Positions 30,961 to 47,364 of a DNA stretch of 64,000 bases are shown piece after piece. Position 1 is the first letter of the stretch; each line of letters starts with the position of its first letter. This stretch comes from Hormiphora californensis (lineage: Eukaryota; Ctenophora; Tentaculata; Cydippida; Pleurobrachiidae). The notes under the pieces are model-generated. The model worked only from the letters and a program-made list of their open reading frames with translations, did no database searches and was not told the origin of the DNA. The position numbers and the translations under genes were made by a program. The DNA lies in assembly GCA_020137815.1 (NCBI GenBank), contig CM035357.1:5960616-6024615 (forward strand), given 5' to 3'.

Positions 30961-31890
30961 TTAATTCTGGTTATTGTTTTTAATCATGTATAAAATGTTA
31001 ATGTCATTGCGATCACTAAAACTCTTCGGGCTCTGGCCACGATGACCCCGGAGACTAATGATAAGAGTTTTTAACAGGCAGAAAGATAGTCTCTGTCTGA
31101 TATACCGGATGCAATCGGGGTAGGACTGTTTGGTCTTTTTTGAGAGTAGGTGGGCAATTTGTTTGTAAAGTTTGTCAGCCTCATCGCCCATGATTCCAGA
31201 GGTAGAGAAAACAGCTGGTGTGAAGGAGCTTTTCTCCACCTGCAGTACACGCTCTCCATAAGCACGCTTCTTCTCGTCCTCGTGCTTCTTCAAAACCTTG
31301 TTGACTGGCAATAATTTGTTGGTTGGGGCTCGAGAATTGAAGATGCGGACATCAATGAACAGTTTTGATAAGTCAGACCAGACACCACGAGCCGAGACAT
31401 CAAGACGTGCCTCATCATTTGTGATCGCGGAGGCATATTGGAGTGTCTCACCAGTTAGGGGGAGAAGATGGGGCTCCACTTTAACATCCGTACACCCAGC
31501 CTCCACCAGAAGATTGGCAGTTAGATCGCGAATCTGGTTGTGCTTGAGATGCACATAGCCTCCACGAGCACAAGTTAGGCAGTGTTCGATGGAGTTTGGT
31601 TTACCACAAGCACAATGGTTGGGAAACTCCCGAAGGGAAAGGTCATACCTCAGGGCAAGAGCATCACGAAACTCGGATTTGTTGAGATTGAAGCCGTGTT
31701 CCTCCAAGGGAAGGGTTGTCAACCAGGTGGAAGAGCCACGTCTACAAAGCTCGTCATGAAGTCTGCGGACCGGGAAAACGAAAAACCTGAAATGAAACTT
31801 CATATCAGGCGAAAACATGATATGAATCTTAATTTCATACGCGCGTTTTATAGCCGAATTTCTCGCGCGGCACTTGTTTTGCGCGTGCAA
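30961..31890 (-). mobile_element. LINE-type retroelement 3' fragment with endonuclease-like C-terminus
   Basis: An open frame of about 300 residues without a proper start. It shows a zinc-knuckle-like block (CACGKPNSIEHCLTCARGGY), then HNQIRDLTANLL, DEARLDVSARGVW and KLFIDVRIFN. This order resembles the region after reverse transcriptase in elements with a restriction-like endonuclease, where the acidic residues form a PD-(D/E)XK-type site; assignment by resemblance only. The reverse transcriptase itself is absent, so the copy is 5'-truncated. It is inserted just downstream of katanin. Confidence 0.7.
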
Positions 31891-32166
31891 TAATTGCTGA
31901 CAACAACAACTTTCCTCTCATGCGCGTCTGAAAAACCCGAGTTGAGCGGTTGGTCATAACCAGTGGAAACCGCGTTCTCTCTTTCATTTACATGTTTAAG
32001 AAACTTTAAATTAAAACTCAAATTTAATGAAAACAATAATTAGTGTCCCAGTATGGGATATTGGGCTGATCAGCGATGGAAACTACTATATATACACACT
32101 AAATTTTAAAATAAAGATATTTTACACGCTCACTCTCTCTGAGACTAAAAAGAAAAAGAGCAAGTT

Positions 32167-36743
<4,577 letters not shown>

Positions 36744-37044
36744 CCTTGCTACAAAGAGAGAAGGGGTATCGTGATGAAAGTGCTGGAGAAACTTCATAAT
36801 TTATTTTCAAAGAGGGAAGGGGTGTCGTGAAGGAAACTTTGTAAATTTGTTTGTGACAGTGTTAGATAAGGTGTGTTGTGAAGGAACGTGTTGAAAGTGC
36901 TGTTGAAAGTGTTGGAGAGGAACAGAAATTAGAAAATAGTGTTACCGATGGTGAGAGAAAGAAACTGTGACAGTTATAGTAACAACTAACAGTTATATAG
37001 CAGTACAAACAAAATTCTCCACAATAATTTAGCTAGTCTCTATC

Positions 37045-38795
37045 TCATTCCTTCTTTTCTCCCTCGCCTCCTTCAGCGATCAAATGTTCCGGGGCCTCCC
37101 TGTGTTTCGGGAACAATTCCCAGGGTGTGTCTAGGTCAAATTTCCTGAATTCCTGGGCTACCTCCACGGGCTCATACACAATACGGGCTAACTCATTATC
37201 ATACCGCACCTGTAAAGGGGCAAATTAGGGTGAGTATTATAAAAAAAATCAATATCAACTAAGGCTTCCAGACGTCTTGGATGTCTACAGACACAGTGGA
37301 AACGTAACAGAGAAAACAATTTTGCAGCTCTCCCCCCCCCCCTCAATTGTGTAATACCCCCGTATTGCCCCATACCCGGTAAGAGCCTAGTACTAACCTC
37401 GCTGAACCCGGTGAGAGGGAAGTCCTTCCTCTGGGGATGTCCCTGGAAACCATAATCAGTGAGAATCCTTCTGAGATCAGGATGACCAGCAAAATACACT
37501 CCGTACATGTCCCAAACCTGGGTAAAGTGGTTCGTGAAGAGACCAAGGGAAGTTAGTGCTGACAGCGGACCTCAACCAATAGAATTAGACTTCCAAATGC
37601 GGGAAGTGGTGATAAAGGAAGGAAAATGAAAGGTACCTCTCTCTCGCCCCAGTCGGCAGATTTGAAGATGGGTGTGAGGGAATCAACTGGGGTCAGCTCA
37701 TCTGTGTATGTCTTCACTATGCACCTGAACAATAGAATATGATAATAGTCCGACAATAGGGTTTCGGGTTGTTTTCTTCAAACCGGAGCACGCGAAATGG
37801 GGTCTAGCTAGGCAAGTTTCGGGTAAAAGATGGATACAATATTAAAAATGTTAGTTAGTAGACAACTAAATAAAAATCATGACTATTCTTTGACAGTGGC
37901 TTATTAGACACAATAATACAATTTGAGGTACGAGTTACCTTGAGTTGTAGTGGTGAGATAGAAGGCAGTATACCAGCTCAAACCTGTACTCCCTTCCTGG
38001 TACGTCCGTTGCAGTAATCTCCATTAGCGCTTTGAACTGGGCGTTAGTGTGGTCTTTCAGCATTCCCATCACCGGCACAATACCTGACAGGGGAGTTAGT
38101 AAATAACAGTCTGGTCACACAAATACAGTGGGACACCCTGTATAACTTTGAAGATATCACTGTGATTTGTGGGGATTGTGTCCTCAGGAGAACTCGACAG
38201 GGCAATGAAATTTCCCTGGAGTACTGTACAAATACAAACACGAGTGTTTTAACAGAAACACTCGTGTTTGTAAATTTGTAACTTTGAAGATAAAATTTAA
38301 ATAGGCAGAAAGATAGATCAACATAATCAGAAACTAAATAAAAAAGTATAACCCTTACCCTCTGGATGTATGAGTATTTCCAGTTCCTGAGTGCTAGTTA
38401 TCCTCACATCCTGCACATATTTGGGTAGAATGGCAGCCACATACTTTCCAAACCTCTCCAGTTTATCCACATCAGGGTATTTTTCTGTTATCTCAGCTGG
38501 TTTCTCTTCTCGTCTTAGAATGACGTCATCTGGCTTGGATCCCTAAATAGGGGGGGGGGGGGTATTAGGAGGAGGGATCCCTAATCAAGCTAGGGGGAGG
38601 GGGCATTTTAGGAGGAGGGATGTTTTTAGTAACGGCAAATTGTTGAAAATTAGTAATCGTAAATCAAAAACTGGACCGTACCGAGTAGAAGTCCACAGTG
38701 GAGAGAGCTCTACTGGAGAGTGCAGTCCGTGCAGTGGCGGTAGCAGCAGAGACTGCCAACCGGGGAAATCGTCTCAACAACGCCCCACAACTCAT
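37045..38795 (-). CDS. NDUFS3: NADH dehydrogenase iron-sulfur protein 3, mitochondrial
   Basis: 30-kDa subunit of the peripheral arm of respiratory complex I. Six phase-consistent exons: 38795-38682 (ATG), 38542-38359, 38083-37939, 37724-37637, 37517-37398 and 37209-37045 (TGA), giving 271 residues. Exon 1 encodes an Arg/Ala/Ser-rich mitochondrial presequence ([20 protein letters not shown]). The family signature is complete: [37 protein letters not shown] and [26 protein letters not shown] closes the core. Length agrees with the human protein (264). Confidence 0.98.
37769..37815. mobile_element. 47-bp hAT-type MITE copy 6
   Basis: TTGTTTTCTTCAAACC ... GGTCTAGCTAGGCAA with the perfect 8-bp duplication GTTTCGGG on both sides (37761-37768, 37816-37823). 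It lies in an NDUFS3 intron. Confidence 0.85.
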
Positions 38796-39071
38796 TTTAC
38801 ATCGCTTGAAGAGGGATGTTTAGGGTTGGAGAATTGGGATACAATGGGAATAATAATAGGGTGAGAAAGGGATGGGAAACACAGCTATTTTCTATTTCAT
38901 CAACAACATTTAATTGCGTACAAAACCACACAATAACTTATCATCTCCTATGCTATGTATACATGTTCATATAATCCTATCTCCAAGTATTATAATATGT
39001 TCATGTTCATCTCCTATCTCCCATTTTAATGTTCATGACGTCATAAAGTGACGTGATAATGACGTCACATA

Positions 39072-39992
39072 TCACTCTCCCTCAATGCCGTACTCTCCCT
39101 GTCGGAACACGTTATCATCGGGTCGATCAGGCATGTACTGGGTGAAATCACGGAGTCGCTGGGGTGTCGATCGGGTGAACAGGCCAACCTGAAAAAAGAA
39201 AGAGTTGGACAATATGACAGTATATGAAAAATGGGGGTTAATTCAAGCTCTCTTTAATTCCTCTTTCTATAATGCCCCATCGATTGGTAAAAAATGTATA
39301 ATAATTGTTATAACTTACTGGATCATTCTCGTAGAAGAACCGCTGGAACTTGTCAATGACCTGTTGATCCACATCAAGCTCATGTTCTATCAACCATTGC
39401 CACATTCTCTCTGCACCGTCATAGTCGTTAAAACTGGGGGGGGGGGGGGGGGATTGTAAATGAGAGACTGTGACCACATTCTCTCTGCACCGTCATAGTC
39501 GTTAAAACTGGGGAATAGGGGATTGTAGATTATAAGTTAGAGATTGTGACGGGTCATTTCTTCGAAAATAATGTTGGGTAATCGCAAAATCTTAAAACTA
39601 ACTAACTTGACATAGTGATCAATACAGTCATTCCACCATTCTGCATCAGGATATTTCTGGGGGATGTGCCTGTAAAACTCGTGCAACCTCTCCGTCAACT
39701 CGGCCCTCTCCGCCAGCTCCTCAGCACTTTGTTTGTGGTACAGATCAGCTCCGAATGCCTTCCCAATGTATGCTTTAGCCTTGTAAAGCGGGTCAAAATA
39801 CTTGGCGAACCACTCGTTCTTCGATTCCCATACCTCGGTTTTATCCTCGGTAATTCCAAACTCTACGTCAAACTTTTGGTCCGCAACGGGGTCAGCATCA
39901 GCCGGGTTATAATAGTCGGGTTTAGCTCGGAGGTTCCGGACACAGCTCAGTTGTGGGAGGAGTGATCGTGTGGCGGCGACACGACTTATCAT
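39072..39992 (-). CDS. Unknown, probably mitochondrial protein, paralogue A
   Basis: Three phase-consistent exons, 39992-39607, 39433-39319 and 39188-39072, encode 205 residues. I do not recognise the family. The N-terminus (MISRVAATRSLLPQLSCVRNL) looks like a mitochondrial presequence. The core is helical and charged, with a motif shared with the neighbour at 40122-40802: AEELAERAELTERLHEFYRH ... IPQKYPDAEWWNDCIDHY ... DQQVIDKFQRFFYENDP. The acceptor of exon 2 and its first 36 bp are duplicated upstream in the intron. The position next to NDUFS3 could be coincidence, though an accessory respiratory-chain subunit would suit the size and presequence. Confidence 0.8.
39398..39512. repeat. Tandem duplication over a splice acceptor
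   Basis: A segment with CACATTCTCTCTGCACCGTC and AGTCGTTAAAACTGGGG occurs twice, about 75 bp apart. Each copy carries the exon start and 3' splice site of paralogue A. The downstream (exonic) copy has a G18 run where the other has GGGGAATAGGGG. Confidence 0.8.
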
Positions 39993-40121
39993 TTCACAAC
40001 ATTTATATCACACGCTAAATGGAGATTGGAGAAGGGTCGGTTTTAAAAGAGTGTTTTACAAATATCATGGGGCAAGTATAGAAACATTTCAATAAGTTAA
40101 CTCAATATAAAAATCACAAAA

Positions 40122-40802
40122 CTAATAACCACCCCCAGTATTATAACGTTCGCCTTCCTCTAATAGTTTCCCAGTCCTCTTTGGATTATTAATTGCAACC
40201 AATCTCTTATTGTACCACCTCTCCGGGTTATCGTCCATCTTTTTAAACTTTGCCAGCAACTCAACTCGTCTCTGGAGCTGGTTATCGGAGAGTTTGGTCA
40301 GGGATTTGGGTTCGTTTAGCTCAAAAAATTCTTCAAACTTGTCAATAACTTCCTGGTCCATGTTGACCCAAATATCATGATTTCCAATCCATTTCCAGAT
40401 GTCCCTGGCCCCATCCATGTCATGGTACTTGGTGTAATGATCAATGAGGTCACTGAACCACTGCTGATCGGGGAATCGGTGAGGTATCTCAAGATAAAAC
40501 TCCTCCAACCGATACATGAGTTCATTTCTCTCGGCTACTTCTTGTGGGGATTTTCTTTCTGGGATAGGCCCACCAAAAGCGACCTGAATTCTCTGCTTCA
40601 ACTTCCACTGTGTTCGAACAACCGCGTCAATCATGGGGTTTAATGTTCGAACATAAACATCCTTCCGCACACTGAAGTTTTCATCAAAGAGTGTATCACT
40701 CGTCATGTCAGGGTCGCCTCGTTTGAAAGGGTTGTCGAAGATGGATAAACGTGCATGGTGAACACACACTTTGGAACGGTTGAGAAGGCGTACAGATAGC
40801 AT
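40122..40802 (-). CDS. Unknown, probably mitochondrial protein, paralogue B
   Basis: Intronless 226-residue paralogue of the preceding gene. Shared core: PQEVAERNELMYRLEEFYLE ... IPHRFPDQQWFSDLIDHYTK ... WKWIGNHDIWVNMDQEVIDK and FEEFFELNEP. The N-terminus (MLSVRLLNRSKVCVHHARL) is basic and hydrophobic without acidic residues, as in mitochondrial presequences. The C-terminus is longer than in A and ends in a glycine-rich tail. No known domain recognised. Absence of introns suggests that B arose from A by retroposition, or that A gained introns. Confidence 0.82.
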   Translation of the reverse strand: MLSVRLLNRSKVCVHHARLSIFDNPFKRGDPDMTSDTLFDENFSVRKDVYVRTLNPMIDAVVRTQWKLKQRIQVAFGGPIPERKSPQEVAERNELMYRLEEFYLEIPHRFPDQQWFSDLIDHYTKYHDMDGARDIWKWIGNHDIWVNMDQEVIDKFEEFFELNEPKSLTKLSDNQLQRRVELLAKFKKMDDNPERWYNKRLVAINNPKRTGKLLEEGERYNTGGGY

Positions 40803-40859
40803 TTTACTGCCTCTTCATGGAGACAATACAGAAGACATGGACCTGAAGTTACTGATTTG

Positions 40860-41345
40860 AATGCTAAGAACAACTAAATTTTTTTAGTAAAAATATTTTT
40901 TGTACTTCAAACGAGAAGACGTTACGAAAAGTAACCCTGGACTCTGGAGCCTGGAGGCAAAATCAAGGGATAGCCAGGGGTAGCCTGCATTCGCACCTGC
41001 CGCTAGAAAGCATAGTTTTAAAGTAAGGAAGAGAAAGCTACGGTAAATCCTGACTATCGCACAATTCTCAAGATATCGTATTACGTAGGGTTGGAGGATT
41101 CAACACTATTCAGCAGTTCAATGTTTTTGAACAATTTTTGCACGATCGTGACCTAATTCCTAACTTCTGCCCACCAAATAGCGACCAGTGAAATACTGCA
41201 AAGGCCCCCAGGAGACTCCAGGGAGCCAGCAGACGACACATAGGACATTCATAACTGCTTACAGGTCGCTATCGTGCAGAAAAGTCCCTCAAACGCAAAA
41301 AACGGGTCCAAAGTGACAAAAGTCACAAATTTTACGAAACGAAAG
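40860..41345. other. Intergenic, no gene recognised
   Basis: Lies between paralogue B and the palindromic MITE. Nothing recognisable is seen. Confidence 0.4.
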
Positions 41346-41348
41346 TAA

Positions 41349-41571
41349 TAGTGGAAGCTCTTACGGTAATTCCCACGCCCCGTGGGAAAGTTTTCGACCG
41401 TGGGAAAGTTTTCAAAGCGTGGGAAAAGAGAGATACATACAATAGCTAAGAAAAAACAATTTATTTTTTTGTAGTTATTGTATGTATCTCTCTTTTCCCA
41501 CGCTTTGAAAACTTTCCCACGGTCAAAAACTTTCCCACGGGGCGTGGGAATTACCGTAAGAGCTTCCACTA
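41349..41571. mobile_element. 223-bp palindromic MITE, PIF/Harbinger-like
   Basis: Nearly perfect inverted arms of about 97 bp (TAGTGGAAGCTCTTACGGTA inward from both ends) include repeated GTGGGAAAGTTTTC blocks around an AT-rich 25-bp loop. TAA flanks both ends (41346-41348, 41572-41574). A 3-bp TAA duplication is characteristic of PIF/Harbinger elements; superfamily assigned on that basis. Confidence 0.85.
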
Positions 41572-41574
41572 TAA

Positions 41575-42606
41575 GATTTTTTAGAATTTATCGCGTATCG
41601 TAAAGTAAATGCTTTAAATGTAACGCGCGAATTTTTGCCTTCATACGATGCTTTATTTATTTAATGCGCGTTCGAATTTTGTCCAATTTTTACGTTCCAA
41701 AAAACGCGGAAAATCCAAAAACACGACTGTTTTTGTCGAAAAAGTTGGCAATCGGCGTTTCCTGACTGTTTTAAAGGGAAACGGCAAGAATGATGTACGA
41801 AAATAAACTTTAAAATTTGTGTTTTTCACCCATCAAACCCCTCACCGGGGCACAGTGGGTCAAAACTGTCCTTGACCCGGACATTTCGCGAAAATTACCA
41901 TCTTTTATTGCTTTTTTCTGTCAGTTTTTTATTCTAAGATATCTGACTGACTTATTGAAACATAGTTCTAATCAAAACTCCTTCTTGGAGTAGGGATATG
42001 GGTGCGCAAAGTTGGGCGCCGTCACATCTGGGGGCTCAGCCCGCTGAGGTCTGTAATTTTCGCCATGAAAATGAATTATTGTTAAGTGCTAGCTCCCCAG
42101 ACCCCAGGCCCCGGCCCCCGGACGGTTACGCTCCAGTTACAAATTGGAAACTGACATCAGTTCGGTAACCAATGCCAGTCTCCTGGTGAAATATGCTGCA
42201 CGCGCATTTTCGTTAACGTGATCGATGTGAATTGCATTGAAAGTAGCGCATGCAGCAACTTGGACCTGGAAATCAACATCGGTTTGCAATTTTGTAACTG
42301 GTCCCTTAGGATAGCTGAAGGCCACAAGCTGCCCCTGGGCCCTTCATTTTTGACCTATTTTTTCATGATTAGTTTTCTCTACCTTTTCTTCTTGACACTG
42401 TAGTTTCTCATGATAATCAACCCTAGAAAATCAAGATTTGTGTATCCAACTAAATTGATTTTATGAATGTGCATGAATGTTCAAAAAGTTTTTATCGAAA
42501 CTTCGAACGGATTAGTAATAATTTTCCCTTTGGATAAATTTGGTATAATTCTAATAATGTCGCTCTTCTTATCGACTATCAGGTCATGTAACATTTTGGA
42601 GGAAAG
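41575..42606. other. Intergenic, no gene recognised
   Basis: Contains TAACGCGCGAATTTT at about 41620, also present inside the 1-kb transposon at about 27930; possibly another remnant of that family. A minus-strand frame at 42137-42325 has no known motif. Confidence 0.4.
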
Positions 42607-43539
42607 ATGATGTTTGAAACCCTGCAAGACCACCCCTCGTGTAAGTAACATCATGGTTATTTCTTTCCCTTCACTCTCTCACTACCCTCTTGATAACTAA
42701 TTGTCACCCATTTTCTCTCCTTTGCAACTATTGGCCTGTGCTGTGCGTTGTAGGCTCTAGCTGTCCTTTACTTACAATTCAGGATACTACTCTTAGACCT
42801 TAGTGAATAGTGTCTCTTTCTCCCTCTATGAGTTGCTGATCCGTAGGACCATACTCCGGCCTGTAGCTTACAGTGTATGGCCCAGCCTTTAGGAGTTAGG
42901 ACCCAATTAAATCCGGAAGACCCTGTTTGGTAGTTTACATTACCCTCTCTGTAATAAGGATTGAACAGCTGGAGTGCTGGACCAGTCACAACATATCGAA
43001 TGTCTATGATGAAGATTATTTTCTCATGTCCATGACTGTGTTGTATAGCTTCTAATTTTGTCATGTATCACCCAACATTCGGCTTCGCCTCAATTCTTCC
43101 GTGTTTGTGATAGCTTGTTGAATGTTGATGGCACCATGAGTTAGGAAGGGTGGGAAGGGCTGTAGAAAAAGAGAACACTGATGGGATCAGGAACTTTTAC
43201 CCGTGTAGAGGTTTTATTTATCAGAGGGGGCATTAGTTTTAATCTTGGTTTCGTAAACTGTAGATTTAGAATATCACCTTATCGTGTATTTTATTGCCTT
43301 ATTGGTTGGAACGATATATTTCTCGTAAACCCTTGAACCGGGTACACCTTGTAAAGTTCTAATAGAACTTAGTTCTAACCCTCCTCGGTCCACGGTGAGA
43401 GAGAGAGGGTCGAGCACGGCAAGGTAAACCATGTGAGACCCGGCCCCTTTTCTTCTTCAGCTGCAGTATCTCTTGCAGAATGCAGCTTCCTCGAATATCA
43501 TTCTCATTCTCTTTATCTCTCTATCTCTCTTTCTCTCTC

Positions 43540-43633
<94 letters not shown>

Positions 43634-46600
43634 CATCTCTCTCTCCTCCCTGGCACAGTCATGGGTTGGCACAGCACCCCGTTTCCTTCTAAGTTACTAC
43701 TCAATTAGGCCCGGGCTAAATTGAACCCACCTCCCCACTCCCTGCACTGCTTGCGTTTATGACATTGTGTGTAGCATATAATACAGACTTGATCGGTCTA
43801 AGTCTTACACACACTTAGAGAACTCTTGATTCATCTAATAGCTCAGTCTCTGTTTCGCGTCCTTTGTACATCCCTCTTTTCTCTAGCTTGTCCAAGTGTT
43901 GTTCCTCGTCCCCGGGGAGCTGAGAGAGAGCCCTACTACACGCGGAAAAGGAAAAGTGTGTCACGTGATATACTAATTGGTGCACCACTGGCCATCAAGT
44001 GCTTCAGTCAAGATAGTTTCTCTCTCTCAGTCAAGATAGTGTGTTCTCCACTCTCTCTCTCTCTCAGTCAAGAGTGTTTCTCTATAGTGTGTGTAGATGC
44101 TGCTAACCCGCTGAAAATGCATGGAGCGGGTTGTAGTGTTAGCGGTTTTTAGGCTTTTTAGATCCATCTTAGCGAACCATGGAGGTCTCCAGCTGCATTA
44201 TAAGGTAAGATGTTCCTTTCGTCATTATTGAGTTGTGTAGTGTCAACTTTCATGGTCCTTTAGCACTTGAAATGATCCACGTATGCAGATGTGGCGTCAT
44301 TTTGTTCTGCAGCCACAATTGTTTCTTATCTCTTGCTTTACTTTCCTTCGATTTTCCGTCTTTTAACTTCACAGTCCCTTTTCATCAAACTCACTCTTCT
44401 TTTCTTCTGACTTCCCTGTCTCTCTTCTCTTTTTCATCCTCATCTCTCATCTCTTTCCTGATTATCTATTGTTTTCTTCAAGGTCTCTAATCACATATCT
44501 CTCCAGGTCAGTGATGGGAAGAGGAAGCGAAGGAAGATGTCAATATTTCCTGAAGAGAATGATGATGATTACTGCAGGCCCTCGTCTCTACACCGGACTG
44601 TAACTGATAAGCTACTCCAACTCAAATGTAAGACATGTTGTTTTTTTAGACCATTCTTCAGTCTGTAAGTCAGTCTGTAAGTCAGTTTGTCCGTTTCTCT
44701 GTCGCGTCTGCTGGTTACACAGTTACTCTACCCGTTTATCTGGTATATTGGTTTACTATCAGATATATATATGCTCTGCATATCATGCTAGCCCGGTAGG
44801 TAAAGAACAAATATCCAAAGTTGGGAAGAAGGATTGTTTTTCTAAACCATCCACATATGTTTTGCCGCATCTCCCCTGTTTTGCTGGACATCTCTCGGAG
44901 TACACTACAGTGCCGAATGTACATTCTGCACCGGCCCCAGGTGTTCGTCAAAGCTTTCACAGCGTTACAGAATATTAAATGACTGCATTAGTGTTGTCTA
45001 TTCGTTTCTTGGGTTTGCAGTGATATGAATCTAAGTTTTTGATGTTTTATTGATATTCGGTACCTCTAGCATCTTGCTCTAAATCAACATCATAATTCCT
45101 GCTGTGATAGAGAGTACTAAGTAGAGAACATCTGAGACAGCTCGACCAATTAGTTGGGTACTAGAAATGTCCTGACTAATTCCATACTTCTAAATTCAAT
45201 TAGCTGAAGACACGCGACGTGTTTCTCTGACATTTTCTCTTTCTTTTTCTTGCCTGCAGTGGTTACTTGTGATATATGTGTGTGCAAATGTCACAGTTTT
45301 ACTTGCTGTTCTCCCAATCTATCGTTTTGCGAAGACTCTTTTAATTGTTTGGCCAATTTCCATGCTTCTTCATCCTAAAGTTTTAATCTTTCCTAATCGT
45401 TTCTTTCTCTCTATTTGACTCTTACTCCCTCTCTCTCTTTTTGTTTTTTGCTAATGCCTCTCGTTGAGCCTAATCTTCGTAGCCAGTTTATTCCGTTAAT
45501 ATCAAACGATGGTCTCCCTCTCTCTTTCCTTCATCATTATCTTTATTTCAAAACAATTGTGGACTGGACTATCTTATCTCGGCGCTCTCTCCTTCTACTG
45601 CAGATTGTTGTACCCTTGCACAGTCACCAGCTCTCTTAGGGCCTCCCTGCACAGTCCATCTATAGCAATTGTATTGTATTCCTCTTTTCCCTGTAAACCT
45701 TTGTTGCTCAACTAACGACACTCTCTTTACAATGTTGGGAGAGATAGAGAGATAGAGGGATGAAAGGAAAGAGAGAAAAAGAGATAGCAAGAGGAAGAGA
45801 TAGCACGAAGAAGAAGAGAAAAGCATGATCCTTGCACCCAAATGGGGTTAACAAGCAAGGTTGCCACATGTATTCATTTGATAATCGGCAACTCCTCCAC
45901 CACCATTACACATTAGATGTGCTGGAACGAGCCGAGATTGAGAGAGTTAGAGGAAGCTGGAAGAGATAGAAAGAGATAGAGAGATGGAGAGATAGTTAGA
46001 GAATGAGAGAGATGGAGAGATAGTTAGAGAATGAGAGAAGATATCATGAGAATACCAGGATAGATATGACATTATGACGAGTTGAGAGAGTATCAGTGAT
46101 AGATCGGTTGCAGCTCTACACGCAAATGGCTTTGTCTTCTATTACTATCTTTACACATCTCTTGTCTCCTTCTCCATCTATCTATCTCTCCCTCTCCCTC
46201 TCTCCAAGTTATAGTTTATCGATCTGACTACATCTCCTGTCTGTTATCTTCCTCTGTTGCACTATATCAGTAAATAACAATTGTACACTTCTTTCCTCCA
46301 ATAATTATATTGTTTCAGTTTGTCTTCAAAACAACCATCAATAGTTCTATACATACGCTTAACGCTTGGTTGCCTCCCATGTACTGTATTCTCCCCTGGT
46401 TAGAATATAACAATAGGTCTGGTTAAGTTGCATGTCCTCTTCCTCATCCACTGCTACTGACAACGCCACGGGTTGCGGGCTGCTGGGAGCCTGTTCGAGC
46501 TCCAGAAAACGAAGAAGAAGGAGAAAGAAAAAGAAGAAGAAACGAGGTATAAGATATGACCTCACTGACGTGTTATACTGCAGTTGTCTCCAGTCAGAGA

Positions 46601-47294
46601 GAAAGAGTTAGAAATTAGATTGCCAGCCCAGTTCCACGCCTTGTTTTTGTGGATGTTGTTGTTGTGTACAAATGAGTAGTTTTAGGGTTACTGTCCTAGT
46701 TAACCCATATAGAGGTAATGTTTCCACTGTTGTTATCTTCGGTCCTGTTCGGAGTAAGCAGACTTTTGTGAGACAAGTGCAGACTACTTAGTTTTGGTAG
46801 TTTAAAGTTTTTTATATTCGACTACTCGTGTTCCTTCACTCATCACTATTACGGAACTATATTATAACATAAGATATGGCACTAACACCCTTCTCCCTCT
46901 CCAGGTGCGAGAGATGGGGTCCAGAAGAGGACCTTTGAGCGGTGGATCAATATGTGGCTGGGGGAGGGGGTAACTGACCTGTATTCAGATCTTCAAACAG
47001 GAGAGGTCCTGTTGCAACTTCTTGAACAGCTCTCTTCTCAATCATTTGTAAGTGATACATGCCAAGATGTATACTTTACCCCTCAACAAGATGTACGGAC
47101 ATGTTTATCATCATCATCATCATAATTTCTTAAACTTTAGCACCTAAATTAGATGATTATCATGGATGTGCGGTATTATTTTGATTTGTTTGCTCTGTCA
47201 TACAGATAGGGTTTATTTACAATCTGGTTCACAGGCGAGTAGGGCGTGTTTTTTGTAGTTACACTGTACCATAGCATAGTACCATTACACACAA

Positions 47295-47364
<70 letters not shown>

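Noticed and set aside
42137-43064. Minus-strand open frames (42137-42325 and 42768-43064)
   Set aside because: Short, no recognised motif, no splice context, and overlapping the 5' region of the plus-strand CH gene.
44178-44203. ATG followed by a donor (MEVSSCIIR|GTAAGA) as another first exon of the CH gene
   Set aside because: Ends in phase 2 and does not fit any downstream exon in frame; could be untranslated.
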